Shown: piece after piece, positions 23,262 through 34,532 of the stretch
Position numbering within the stretch: position 1 is the stretch's first letter
Layout: every line of letters starts with the position of its first letter
The notes under the pieces: generated by a model
What the model was told of the DNA's origin: nothing
Seen by the model: only the letters and a program-made list of their open reading frames with translations
Database searches by the model: none
Made by a program: the position numbers and the translations under genes
Source of the DNA: Halichondria panicea
Lineage: Eukaryota; Porifera; Demospongiae; Suberitida; Halichondriidae
NCBI RefSeq assembly: GCF_963675165.1
Contig: NC_087383.1
Span: 2,758,979 to 2,822,978, forward strand
Length of the DNA stretch: 64,000 bases
Reading direction: 5' to 3'

Positions 23262-24376
23262 CTCTGTGGGTGGTATAGGAACGAGGGAGGCCCTCTGATA
23301 CTGTCTAGAGGACTGGACTTCTTCTCACTGCCAAGGTATAAAAACAAAATATGCATTTGGTAAAATCTACTCTCAAACAACATTGCACATTGACAGGTAA
23401 AGGGTTATTAAAGTAAAATATGAAGTTTGACCAAGCATTCCTCCTCTCACCTCCTGCTCATTCAGGAACTTCATGAACCTTTGAAGGACTCGTCACATGA
23501 TCTTGAAAGATACGGACTTGGTTGAGGATTTGAGTGGGGCTAAAGTGAGAGAGGAGGTTGTGGGAGAGGGGCCTCAGACCAGGGCTGGTGGGACGCAGTG
23601 TCACGTGAGAGAAGACTCAGACACATGATCCTCCGTCTGCGGACAGTTGCTGTGAGGAGAATGAGAATTTTAAGGCACTGGAATTGAACTGTGCACAAGC
23701 ACGAAATACATGTACTATTTTATTCGTACCACATAACTAACTAAAAATGCTCACCAATAAAACACCACACACCACTTGGTGTACAACATTTTAACGAATC
23801 TACAAATGAACTGCTGCTCCTCTAGACAACCTGCCCAACCCTCCACATACACACTGGCTGGATCATGCATAAAGAAAATGGCATCTATTTTCACAGCGTT
23901 TGACCATCAAACGTATCAGAGAATAATCTCACGCCCATATTGCTGATTTGCTTGAAATGCCCACCACCATCTTAGCAATGTACCAGCAAGGGGCTTTTGT
24001 TGTGAGCATCAATGGTAGGCCATGGCATTCAGTTGCTATTGATGAGTCACATGAAATGCAGGTACTCTCTGATAAGAAGATCTTAATTGGACTGTTTGTG
24101 TCTGAAATGGGAGGCTCACTACAACTTCATATCAGCTAAAGCCTACAAGGTGTTAGGGCCTTCTGAAAATATGATTTCCTCTACCAACTCGATCAAAACT
24201 ATATAAGAAACAATTTTACTTTTCCCTAGTGAGATCTCAGCTCTCTCAACTCTGGCGACCAATTACTGCTCAAATACATTTATTCTTAAAGTGATTGAGC
24301 TCACCTTTGGTAGCGCTGACTTATCACAGCTGTTGGTCCAATTCTCCAGAACTCTGAGCTTCCCCTCGAGGTGCAA
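23262..24376 (-). CDS. CCG upstream exons (partial gene)
   Basis: Three candidate exons upstream of alpha: 24376-24305, a clean 72-bp exon (LHLEGKLRVLENWTN and on to SALPK) with AG acceptor and GT donor, phase 0; a segment near 23466-23650 ending FMKFLNEQE before GTGAGAGG; and 23329-23262 ending IPPTE. Related exons occur at 57631-58035. They support a multi-exon coiled-coil gene whose 5' end is not in the window. A repeat-derived fragment sits in the intron at 23890-24138. Confidence 0.4.
23890..24138 (+). pseudogene. Fragment of repeat-derived protein family
   Basis: The plus strand encodes FDHQTYQR, then after a frame change HIADLLEMP, then GAFVVSINGRPWHSVAIDES and HEM. I recall a multi-copy sponge/cnidarian protein family with the pattern D-x2-Y-x2-L-x3-HIAD, GGFTV, ALDEAHEM. 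This is a decayed, truncated copy inside a CCG intron. Family function is unknown; a transposon origin is likely. Confidence 0.45.
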
Positions 24377-25870
24377 CTGCAAGTGACAGAAGATTTAAGT
24401 TGAGGTTGAGAAAAGAGTTTCATGCAATAAAGTTAGAAGACACTGAATAAGCAGATTACCAGATAAAGTACAGCATAATTATGTTCTGGACAGGAAATTG
24501 TCCGGGTATAATTGGAACAGATTTTTATAGCGCATGCGAAGTGTCCGGGAATAATTAGCATGCAGCTGCATACGAGTGAGCTAAGTTTAATAGAACAGGG
24601 TACGACTGAATAGTTGCACTTTTATAGCTATCTAAAACTAGATACTCAAAGCTATCTAACTGCAGCACTCTAAGTATTACTGGCTGGTTATGACTGTAAC
24701 TCAACTTTTCAAGGTATTGTCCGGACAAATGTAATATTAAAGCACAAGAGTGTCCGTTGTATTAGAACAACGAAAATTGGCAGGCAAGAGTGTCAGGGAT
24801 AATTAGAAGTTTCTGAGGCGATAAATTAGAAGATATACGGTACCTCAGAAACAGACATGCAAGTTCGTTGTCTAAGGACATAATTATTGCAGTGCTTATA
24901 ACTATGGCTAATACAAGGGTGCTCAGTTAAAGTCGACCATACATACTTGATCCATATTATACATGTACCCTGGGAGCAGTACAATAAGTCAAGAGCTCAT
25001 AGTAAAAAAGAGAGAGTATCGAACGCATCGCTATCTTGCATCAGATATATTCGGAAAGTAACGTGACACCCTGTCTGAAACACGTCATCAATTAAATTGA
25101 TCAGTTACAAAGCAGGAAGTTACGCTACTTTCCAAATACATCTTATGCTACGTTGGATACTCTCTCTCTCTTATTATGGGACTCTTGTTATTAGCGGCCT
25201 CTCAAAAAATTGGCTAAGAATAATTACATGTACACAGCTGTAGGTACACACTTGCCCAACCCACTCACCAGAGAGGACACCTTCGAGGTTAGGTAAATTT
25301 ATGACCTCTAAAAGTAGCGACAGCTGCGTTGACAATTAATTTTTAATGCCGCGTCCTAAATGGAGGTAAATGTAGGCACACCCTAGTAAAGTAGTAAAGA
25401 TTCTAACTCACTGGAAAATACGTTTTTAAGTGGCTATAGAAATCGAGGCAAGTAGACTGAGTAGAGTTACATGTACCTCCAATTAGATGAGACCCTCTAA
25501 ATAATGGACACCAGGTCTTCAACATGATTTTCAACCTCCAAAAGAAGCGATCTCTGGCTTCAATAAGTTTTAAAAAGTGTTGCTTTAATTAAAGGTCTTA
25601 CGGTAATCACATTTCTTACTTGAATACGTCGGGTTCATTACTGACAGGCAGCATTCTCAGCCTCAAACTGTGCAAAGGAACAGAAAACATGATCCACGAC
25701 GTACCTTACAAGGTAACATAAACCAAGAGATGAACCAGACAATCATCTATGGCTAATAAATTGACTCACCATCTTTCCATTGGGAGAATGCTGTAATACT
25801 TTAGCAATGGAGCCAGCTCTAGCTAGCTCTGTGGGTGAAAACAATGTCTTTGGTGGGTGTGGTGGTGAAT
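24377..25870. other. Spacer without recognised gene
   Basis: I see no convincing gene. A stretch near 24588-24665 resembles 56350-56415. A degenerate CCG gamma-like exon is near 25640 on the minus strand, with immediate stops. The sequence from 25980 onward is shared with the other NLR 5' ends. Confidence 0.5.
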
Positions 25871-25872
25871 GT

Positions 25873-25922
25873 AAAAAGTGGGTGTATCTCAATCTTAGAT
25901 ATCTGAGATACACCCACTTTTT
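25873..25922. repeat. Perfect 19-bp inverted repeat upstream of NLR2
   Basis: Arms aaaaagtgggtgtatctca (25873-25891) and its exact reverse complement (25904-25922) flank a 12-base loop. It lies about 90 bp upstream of the NLR2 start, where NLR1 and NLR3 carry the gag/promoter sequence instead. It may be a recent MITE insertion or a hairpin left at the rearrangement junction. Confidence 0.7.
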
Positions 25923-26014
25923 TTTGCAAGTCATGCAAAAACAACAACACTCAATAATATATTTCAGAGAAATCTAGAGCTAGCTAGCTGCAAGGCACAG
26001 ATTTATTTACTGGA

Positions 26015-26946
26015 ATGGCCACTAAAGAGCAGAACCAAGGTATAAAGACTGTCATGTTTCCTATAAAGGATAAACCCAATGATTGCTAAAGCATAAAACC
26101 CTCATTGGTGATTGCTAACCTTGTGTGCTTGCTATCTATTTTCAGAGCTCACAATTGACGATCTGAAGACAGAAATGAAACTGACTGATGAGCAGCTCAA
26201 TACAGTAATAAAGGAACCAGATCTACCCGAGTTAGCAGCATGTTTCGACAATGTTCACAAAGGCTATCTTGAAAAATTGGAGCTCTCACCTGGAGAGCAA
26301 ACTGACGTGAGGACTAGAGCATATGTAGATGGCACTCTGGCAGGAATGTTGCTGTCTACTTAATTGCTATTGTTACACATACAATTCTCTATTAACTATC
26401 ACCAGGAATGGTACTCACCTATTGTTTTGTTTCCCCAGACTCCACCACCTCGTGTCCTCCCTCCCGAGAGAGGGTCCTGCTGAACCACAAGCTGTCCTCG
26501 TACAGGGACTATCTACAAAGTCGCTACAGAATGCAAGTATCCACATCAGCCACACAATGGCCTCCCGTCCCAACAAAGACAATTTTCAAACTAGCCATGA
26601 TTCAGAAGGAGGAAATACAGAGAGGAAGAATCGACGATGAATTTGTTAGGCTAACAATTACGGGGAAAATTGACGATATTTTACTTCAAAAAACTCCGGT
26701 TAACTTAACTAACATTTTCCCTGAGATTGAGGATACACGAAACTTTGTGTTGATTGAAGGAGCTCCCGGCTCTGGCAAGAGCACCCTTGCTCTACACATC
26801 TGTCAGGAGTGGGCAAAGGGGAAACTGTTCCAACAGTTCGATATTGCAATCCTGGTGAGACTGAGAGATCCCCTCGTTAGAGAAGCAAAAACAATAGAAG
26901 ATCTTCTCCCTTGTAGGAATTCAACACTGGCATGCCAAATAGGGGC
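26015..26946 (+). pseudogene. NLR2: truncated NLR gene
   Basis: Exon 1 (26015-26039) and the start of exon 2 (from 26146) match NLR3. At about 26354 the rest of exon 2 and most of intron 2 (about 210 bp in NLR3) are deleted. Exon 3 resumes at 26439 and keeps Walker A (GAPGSGKST) but stops matching after CRNSTLACQIG. It joins directly to 3'-flank sequence at about 26946 through the microhomology-rich ttataattaatt. Walker B, the rest of NACHT and all LRRs are gone. A short product cannot be excluded, but loss of function as an NLR is clear. It lacks the conserved upstream promoter of NLR1 and NLR3. Confidence 0.85.
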
Positions 26947-27189
26947 AACAATTATAATTAATTGATTGATTATTAATTGAGATTGATTGTTATTCATACA
27001 GTTTTGACAATTGATTTTAATTCTGCCATAATGCATTCAATGACAATTTAAATGCATAGAGAAAAGTAGTGAAGTATTATATACTAGTATATATAATTAT
27101 GTTAGACACTATAAAAACAAATGTTGTTAATTAATTACAACTTGTTAATAGCACAGCAATAACAAAGGCTTCTCCTTGGTAACAATAAC

Positions 27190-27262
27190 AGACACACAGA
27201 CACACGCACACGCACACAGTCAGCTTTACCGTAGCCCTCGTTGGCTACGCCTCGAGGCATAA
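27190..27262. repeat. Short CCTCG...CGAGG element with CA-rich flank
   Basis: Copy of the dispersed element with a deletion in the middle (ccctcgttggctacgcctcg) after acacgcacacgcacac. Downstream is the usual spacer to a CCG zeta exon. Confidence 0.5.
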
Positions 27263-27373
27263 CAAGGGCTTCTCCTGGTAATAATGATAAATGCTCACAT
27301 GCACAGTAAATTGTCAATGAACACAAAGCAATTTGCTAGTGAAAATCCAATTTAACGCTCTGATGCCTTTTGT

Positions 27374-28230
27374 TCATATAATTATGAGGAAGATGAGCAA
27401 ATTAACGTTCACTTTAGCCCTCCCAAACATCTTCTAAACATCTTCATGATTGCCAGGCCCTCGTATTGCAGCTGAAGGAGGTCCTGTGTGGGGAGAAGAG
27501 AGGGCAGTGAAACACTTCAACTGGTGTAAGACAAAGAATGCATGTATTCTACATAACACAAAATCATATTAGTACTCCCTTTATTGCTCCCCTCACCTGG
27601 AAGATCAGCTCCACCTTCTCTATCTGCCTGCCCAGGAAACGACCAGACACCTCAAACTTGCTCACATCCACTGACGTCATCTTAAACACAACATTTCTGA
27701 ACCTGGGGGAGTGTTAACATAGCGCTCAACATTACACATAGAGGCATAAAATAAGTCAATAGCCTCACACTGAAATAGATTAGTAGTAGAATCTGGACAA
27801 AGTACGTACAAGAGCAATAATATTAAGAGCACATGTCGATGATTATCATGTTGTTTGATCATAGTAGAGGGATTCCCAGAATAGTACATCAATGACAAGA
27901 GACATACGAAGCTCTTAACATCAATACCGTGACACACCAATGTACGCAGGAATTGAAAGCATAATTATATTCTATTTAGTATATAGACAGCCCGTATTAA
28001 AGATCTAAGCACACAACACAAGTATGTTAGTATCTGCTATGCACTCTCCAGTACGTAGGTGGAGACTTACAGAATGGGTGGGGCATATCTCCATGGACAC
28101 TGATGCAGATGATTTGTTTGATCACGTCAGAGTACGCGTCAATACCCAGCTATCTCTCCGGGGAGTCCACTGTCGATGCCCACAGGAAGAACCCTCTGGG
28201 GGGGGAACAGTGAGAGTCATATTATGATTC
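27374..28230 (-). pseudogene. CCG 3' module, copy D (zeta, epsilon, delta)
   Basis: Zeta exon 27483-27374 with TGA; epsilon starts at donor position 27597 and extends to about 27680, where it is cut by the intronic sequence shared with 15180 and 20540; delta is near 28075-28200 and carries a disrupted STVD...GIDAYSDVIK segment. This copy keeps all three 3' exons, but epsilon is truncated. Confidence 0.45.
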
Positions 28231-28973
28231 AGTTCCGGGAATAAATGTCATAGAAAGTCACTAATTGACTCACATTTTTTCCAGCCGAGGCAAATGGAGC
28301 ACAGCTATAGGTTACGTCTCTGTGGGGCATGGAAAAATTGATTTACTGAAATTGTGTATCAGGTTTTAAGCAACTAATAAGGATTATCACTTATTGAGCG
28401 CACAATTCCCCGCCCACACACACCTGGTCAGTAGACAGCTGATTGCCTATCCACAACATCGAAGGATTTTATCGCAGCTATGTACTTCATTGTACAGCTG
28501 CAAGGGGAGTGACGTGTGATACAGTGTGAGTCAATGAAAGTCAGTACAACACAGTTAGTGTATGTTCACCAAAGAGGTACATGAGATTGTTCTGACAAAT
28601 CATTCTTGGGCTCTCTAATACACTAACAGGGTTTCATCTAGGATAACAAGTTGGGGGGGGATTTGGGAGTGCGTAAGCGCACTTAAAAAAAGTTGATTTA
28701 ATACTAATGTGATGATGTCATTATTCTACAAGATTTGGGGGGGGGAAGAACCACCCCCCCCTACTAGATGAAACCCTGACTAACTGATACAGTACCAAAG
28801 ATGCAACCTTTTACATGGCAAAATTAAAAACGGCCATTGTCAAAGTAATGTAGACGCAATCGGCATCATGTATAAATTGTGTATTTGGCCTGGCCTAAGC
28901 CATATTCAGTACATACTATATAGCAGGTCATTTTTGTAGGTTATAACATTCGAAACAAACAACGTCTACACAC

Positions 28974-29300
28974 AGTAAGTGCAGTAGTAGTAGATCTAAG
29001 AGGTAGTCTAATGCTCAAGAATGATGGAACATCTTATATACATATAGTAGTCATCTGCAGAATTGTGTAGAGGAGATGTTTCACCATCTTTGAGCATTAG
29101 TTTACCTCTTAGATCTACTACTACTGCACTGCACTATACTGCACTTACTGTGTATATAGCTAGTAGGTATCTTCAAGACCAGCTAGCTCACTGACAGTTG
29201 ACAAACTAATGCTCAAAGATGGTGGAACATCTCTACACAATTCTACTACTACTGCATGCACTTACTGTGTATATAGTAGGTATCTTCAAGACCAGCTAGC
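28974..29300. repeat. Nested inverted and direct repeats
   Basis: A segment containing gtagtagatctaagaggtag (from about 28992) is followed by its inverted partner (ctcttagatctactactact, about 29103), and a 60-bp direct repeat (tatcttcaagaccagctagc) occurs at about 29167 and 29280. Duplicated at 34024-34370. The architecture resembles a foldback MITE with one arm tandemly duplicated. No coding potential. Confidence 0.6.
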
Positions 29301-29426
29301 TCACTGATAGTTGACAAACACTCTCTGGGACAAAAACCATTGTGTAGCTCTTACTTCAATATTTTACAAACTTCCTTTATTTAGAATAATAGCGCATGCA
29401 TTGCAGAATGCAGAGGCTGCAAAATA

Positions 29427-30901
29427 TGGTGGGCCGTTTGTTTCAAAATTCAAATGTTACATTTTCATTCAAATCACAATACATTCATTCAAGATGTGCA
29501 ATTTTCATTCAAGAGCATTCAAGATTATTCATTCAAGATTCAAGATTTTGATGGATGCATAAACATGCATAATTTCAGATGACTTTAGCCACACTTTGTG
29601 GTTTTATTGCATGGTGTAGTTGTTTTAATTAACAGGAAATGGGGTTCACAATAATCAACTCCCTCCCTCAGTAGTGGTAAGGTGATTCCCAAACCAGAAA
29701 CATGACATTGATTGACGAAAATTAACAAGAGGTCAGGGGTTCGTTGCCGACCTTCGAGTTTTGAGCATTAAGCAAAGAACATCTTATAAATGTTGTGTGT
29801 TAATGACTGTATATGCATGCATGGCATGCATATCTTGAATAATTATTGTCGACTTGAATGCATTAAAATCTTGAATGACAATTGCATGGTCTTGAATGGT
29901 CAGTGGATCTTTGGATCAATTTAAATTTGTTTTGGGCAGAATTTCAAATCGATAGAAATTTATATATTTTTTGATTTTGAATATTTTGAAACTGCAAGAG
30001 TACATGCAAATGAGTGCATTCTATTTTCAATTCTTGAGGAAGAACTGGTCCTGAGTTTCGTGCAGAAAAAAGCAGTTTCATATTTTGCACCCACAGGGGT
30101 TAGCTTATAATGACCTTTGTACTCTAAGAAGCTGTGCACTTTATAGTCTGTTATAAAATCAGTATTATGTGCACCTAGCTTGTATGCGTACAGGTTATGT
30201 TAACAGTTGTATCCCACCCTGATTGACAATGACAATTACACCCCTGTCTGTATAGGTGTTCCAAGTACCATGGCCAATAGATGAGTGTTCCCAGCATACA
30301 GACGGTACTATACATATAATCATACAGTTGTTCGATTGCACACACACACACACAATAATATCATAATTTAATTGATCCTTCAACATTGAAATGTTTAATA
30401 ATATTAATTATGTACAGTTAAGGAAGTACATTATTATATTATACATAGCAGAGTCGTGCAGTTGGCTAGCCTCGAGGAAGTGATTGGGATATCAAGGCTA
30501 GCAGTTGGCAAGGTTATATTCTGGCTATATTTAGCATTGCATTGGAGCATGGCTTCTCAAGAGTACAAAGGTCATTTTAAGCAAACCCTGCGGATGCTAT
30601 AAGCGCTAGTGATGGTCAAAAATTGAAAATGCTTTTTCTGCACGAAACTCAGGACCAATTCTTCCTCAAGAAATTAAAAGTAGAATGCACTCATTTGCAT
30701 GTACTCTTGCAGTTTCAAAATATTCAAAATCAAAAAATATATAAATTTCTATCGATTTGAAATTCTGCCCAAAACAAATTTAAATTGATCCAAAGATCCA
30801 CTGACCTTGAATGAATACTGTATATGCATCTTGAATGAATGTATTGTAATCTGAATGAAAATATAACATTAATTTTGAATTTTGAAACAAACGGCCCACC
30901 A
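29427..30901. mobile_element. 1475-bp foldback element with TA target duplication
   Basis: The ends are inverted: TGGTGGGCCGTTTGTTTC at 29427 and its complement ending at 30901, each flanked by TA. Long inner arms (about 29895-30130 and 30555-30815) are also inverted, so most of the element folds on itself; the centre holds a CA repeat and unrelated DNA. No transposase frame is visible. TA duplications fit a non-autonomous Tc1/mariner-type element. A nested 34-bp insertion lies at 30467-30500. A second copy is at 34533-35959. Confidence 0.7.
30467..30500. mobile_element. 34-bp mini-insertion, 9-bp target duplication
   Basis: The sequence starts TAGCCTCG and ends AAGGCTA, and gcagttggc occurs on both sides (30458-30466 and 30501-30509). 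Short inverted ends and a 9-bp duplication match the separate insertion at 34470-34507. It lies in the non-inverted centre of the 1475-bp foldback element. Confidence 0.65.
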
Positions 30902-31189
30902 TACACCATAGCAAAAACACATTGATTTTACAATGTAAAAGGATGGGCCAGCTCAGCACAATTCAAATAGCAATAAAAATTCCAGGCTCTTAAACGAATA
31001 GGACTATTATATCATTCAATGACAATTTAGAGAAAAGTAGCGAAGTACATAGTATGTTAGAACATTAGGTCGTTAATTAATCAATTGCAACGTGTCAATA
31101 GTACATGCAGATGATATAAATAATTGAAGAATGCTCACATGCAATTGTCAATGAATACATGCAATTTGTTAATGGCAATACAATTTAAC

Positions 31190-32860
31190 ACTCTGAGGAT
31201 TTTAAAAGTTCATGAGGGAAGATGAGCAGATTAACATTCACTTTGGCCCTTCCAAACATCTTCATGATTGCCAGGCCCTCGTATTGCAGCTGAAGGAGGT
31301 CCTGTGTGGGGAGAAGAGAGGGAAGTGAAACACTTCAACTGGTGTATAAGACAAAGAATGCATGTATTTGTAAGACAAATGAATACATGTACTTACATAC
31401 ACCGTACAAGCATACCAACACTATACCTGACACAAGACAGTAAACTTCTTGAACACTTTACGTACCTACCATCTACCTGTACACACACCCTCACCTGGAG
31501 GACCAGCTCCACCTTCTCTATCTGCCTGATGTGATCTCAAACACAACATTTCCGAATCTGAACCTGGGCGAGTAAGAAATAATGTTCACATAATTATAGC
31601 ATAACTTTGCATAAGATCAAGGTCGTAGCAAGAGGTCAGGCTGGTCAGATTTTGGCCTAACCACTTTTTGCAGCTGGGTATAGTAATGGTCGTAAATATC
31701 GTAAGTGATAATGCGCATGCTGTTTTGGTGAGGAAAAGTGAGGGCCTTTTTCTTAGGTAAAAAATTCACCACTGTATGCAAAAGTTCCAATAGTACAAAA
31801 ACAGTTGACCTTTAATTGTAAGTTGGCCTGACCACTTTAAAGTTGCTTGCTACGCCCCTCCATGAAGATTGGGGCATAAAAATAAGTTAATATAGCCTCA
31901 CACTGGAGGAATTGTTAAAGTCTAGATTAGTAGTAGAGTCTGAGCTTCAGTCAAACAGTGGACAAAGTACGTACCAGAGCAATTAATGGCACATGTGATG
32001 ATTATCATGTTGTTTAATAGAAGTATGCTAGTATAACGGCTACTCAAGTATACGGAGACTCACAGAGTGGGTGGAGCATATCTCCATGAACGCTGATGTA
32101 TGGATGATTGGCTTGGTCACGTCAGAGTACTTGTTGATACCCAGCCTTCTGTCCAGGGGGTCCACTGTCGATGCTCGCAAGAACTCTCTGTGGGGGGTAC
32201 AATGAGTGTATGTATATTCATACCCTCTGCATGGCAACGAAAATAGCTAATTTGCAATTTAGATCATACGATACTTTAGTAGAAGGTAGAAACACACATG
32301 ACCATCATCACATGACCATCATTCGTACATACACACTTTCAACTATTTGACCACAAATTCAGTTCTGGTAATCACATTTCTTACTTGATTTCTTGAAGGC
32401 TTCCTGAATGCACGGGTTCATTACTGACAGGGCCACATTCTCAGCCTCAAACAGCGCGAAGGTATACAGAAAAACATGATCAACTCTAAACCAACAGATA
32501 ACCGGACAATTCATGGAAAGTTACGAAAGGGTCAAATTTTCTGCTGATTTGGCATTTTTTTACCAAAAATTAATGATTATGGTTAAATTGAAAAACAGTC
32601 TAGTCGAGTAATGTACATAGATGCAGTGCATATTGTATGCCATAATCTGTACAGGTATACTGTACCACTTTTATCACCTGTTGTTTGTAGCACTCGAGTA
32701 TACCCCATCGGCACACTGCTCTGCTCCAACTCCTCACAGCGATCCAGTGCCTTCTTGAGCTCTTCCTCCGTCACAAGTCTCTCTTGCACAGCAGACTGGG
32801 TAATAGATTGCATGGTGGTCATGTACACACACAGGTATACAGATACAACCATCACAACAT
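31190..32860 (-). pseudogene. CCG 3' module, copy E (zeta, epsilon, delta, gamma, beta-prime)
   Basis: In transcript order: beta-prime (about 32803-32690, SAVQERLVTEEELKKALDR and onward), gamma (about 32452-32385, FEAENVALSVMNP), delta (about 32190-32060, STVDPLDRRLGINKYSDVTK), epsilon (about 31535-31497) and zeta (31300-31210). Delta is open here, unlike copies A, C and D, and gamma is the best-preserved copy. Epsilon is shortened (only RQIEKVELVLQ kept). Upstream alpha is absent. Likely non-functional, but the clearest source for the CCG 3' half. Confidence 0.45.
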
Positions 32861-32869
32861 CGTAGTGGT

Positions 32870-32915
32870 TAGCCTCAATTCCAGGCCGCGAAGAGAAAAG
32901 CGGCCTGGAATACCT
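32870..32915. repeat. Hairpin related to the mini-insertion family
   Basis: Begins TAGCCTCAATTCC and contains perfect 12-bp arms attccaggccgc (32878-32889) and its complement (32900-32911). It marks the exact point where the first 5 kb copy stops resembling the second. No right-hand AGGCTA end or target duplication is seen, so it may be a truncated relative. Confidence 0.4.
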
Positions 32916-34469
32916 TGTATGCACATGCGCGTACATTACCCCAAAAAGGGGGTAATCCGTGCATTTGTGGATATTGTCAGTAAAATAAACCGTATACTAT
33001 TTGTATTTTGAAGTTACGGTCCGTTACATAAAAGTATTGTGCAAATAAAAAATTATGACTGAGTTCTTACGCCTTTTATTGTATCAAGCCAAGTCTCTAC
33101 TTAACGACACTGTAAGGGCATATCTCATGGACACTGATGCAGATGATTGGTTTGATCACGTCAGAGTACGCATCAATACCCAGCTATCTGTCCGGGGGGT
33201 CCACAGTCGATGCTCGCAGGAAGAACCCTCTGTGGGGGGTACAATGAGAGTCATAATTATTATTATGATTCAGTTCCGGGAATAAATGTCATAGAAAGTC
33301 ACTAATTGACTCACATTTTTTCCAGTCGAGGTAAATGGAACACAGCTATAGGTTACGTCTCTGTGGGACATGTGAAATTGTGTATCAGGTTTTAAGCAAC
33401 TAATAAGGATTATCATCTATTAATCTTGTTGAGCGCACAGTCCATTCTACCCCCCGCCCACACACACCTGGTCAGTAGACAGCTGATTGCCTATCCACAA
33501 CATCGAAGGATTTTATCGCGGCTATGTACTTCATTGTACAGCTGCAAGGGGAGTGACGTGTGATACAGTGTGATTCAATGAAAGTCAGTACAACACAGTT
33601 AGTGTATGTTTACCAAAGAGGTACATGAGATTGTTCTGACAAATCATTCTTGTACTCTCTAATACACTAACAGGGTTTCATCTAGGATAACAAGTTGGGG
33701 GGGGGGGGAGATTTGGGAGTGCGTAAGCGCAAGTGTTTGGCTATGCCCACTTAAAAAAAGTTGATTTAATACTAATGTGATGATGTCATTATTCTACAAG
33801 ATTTGGGGGGGGGGGGAAGAACCACCCCCCCTACTAGATGAAACCCTGACTAACTGATACAGTATCAAAGATGCAACCTTTTACATGGCAAAATTAAAAA
33901 CGGCCATTGTCAAAGTAATGTAGACGCAATCGGCATCATGTATAAATTGTGTATTTGGCCTAAGCCATATTCAGTACATACTATATAGCAGGTCATTTTC
34001 GTAGGTTATAACATTCAAAACAAACAACGTCTACACACAGTAAGTGCAGTAGTAGTAGATCTAAGAGGTAGTCTAATGCTCAAGAATGATGGAACATCTT
34101 ATATACATATAGTAGTCATCTGCAGAATTGTGTAGAGGAGATGTTTCACCATCTTTGAGCATTAGTTTACCTCTTAGATCTACTACTACTGCACTGCACT
34201 ATACTGCACTTACTGTGTATATAGCTAGTAGGTATCTTCAAGACCAGCTAGCTCACTGACAGTTGACAAACTAATGCTCAATGGAACATCTCTACACAAT
34301 TCTACTACTACTGCATGCACTTACTGTGTATATAGTAGGTATCTTCAAGACCAGCTAGCTCACTGATAGTTGACAAACACTCTCTGGGACAAAAACCATT
34401 GTGTAGCTCTTACTTCAATATTTTACAAACTTCCTTTATTTAGAATAATAGCGCATGCATTGCAGAATG

Positions 34470-34507
34470 TAGCCTCGATTCAAGGCAGCGGACTTGAGTC
34501 GAGGCTA
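34470..34507. mobile_element. 38-bp mini-insertion, 9-bp target duplication, empty site known
   Basis: TAGCCTCGATTC at the left and GAGTCGAGGCTA at the right are inverted with one mismatch around a 14-base centre. The 9-mer tgcagaatg stands on both sides (34461-34469 and 34508-34516). The paralogous block has a single tgcagaatg at 29402-29410 and no insert. So this is a clean insertion that happened after the 5 kb duplication. A 9-bp duplication is typical of Mutator-like transposons, but 38 bp is extremely short. Confidence 0.8.
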
Positions 34508-34532
34508 TGCAGAATGCAGAGGCTGCAAAATA

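Larger units (their letters stand above)
28080..32880. repeat. 5 kb tandem duplication, copy 1
   Basis: Nearly identical to 33115-37915 (offset about 5035-5057). It contains the dispersed 1-790-type block, a palindromic stretch near 28974-29260, a foldback element (29427-30901) and CCG zeta, epsilon, delta, gamma and beta-prime exons (31.2-32.8 kb). Differences are small indels plus a unique insertion in copy 2 (34470-34516). The near-identity over 4.8 kb implies a recent duplication. Confidence 0.85.
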
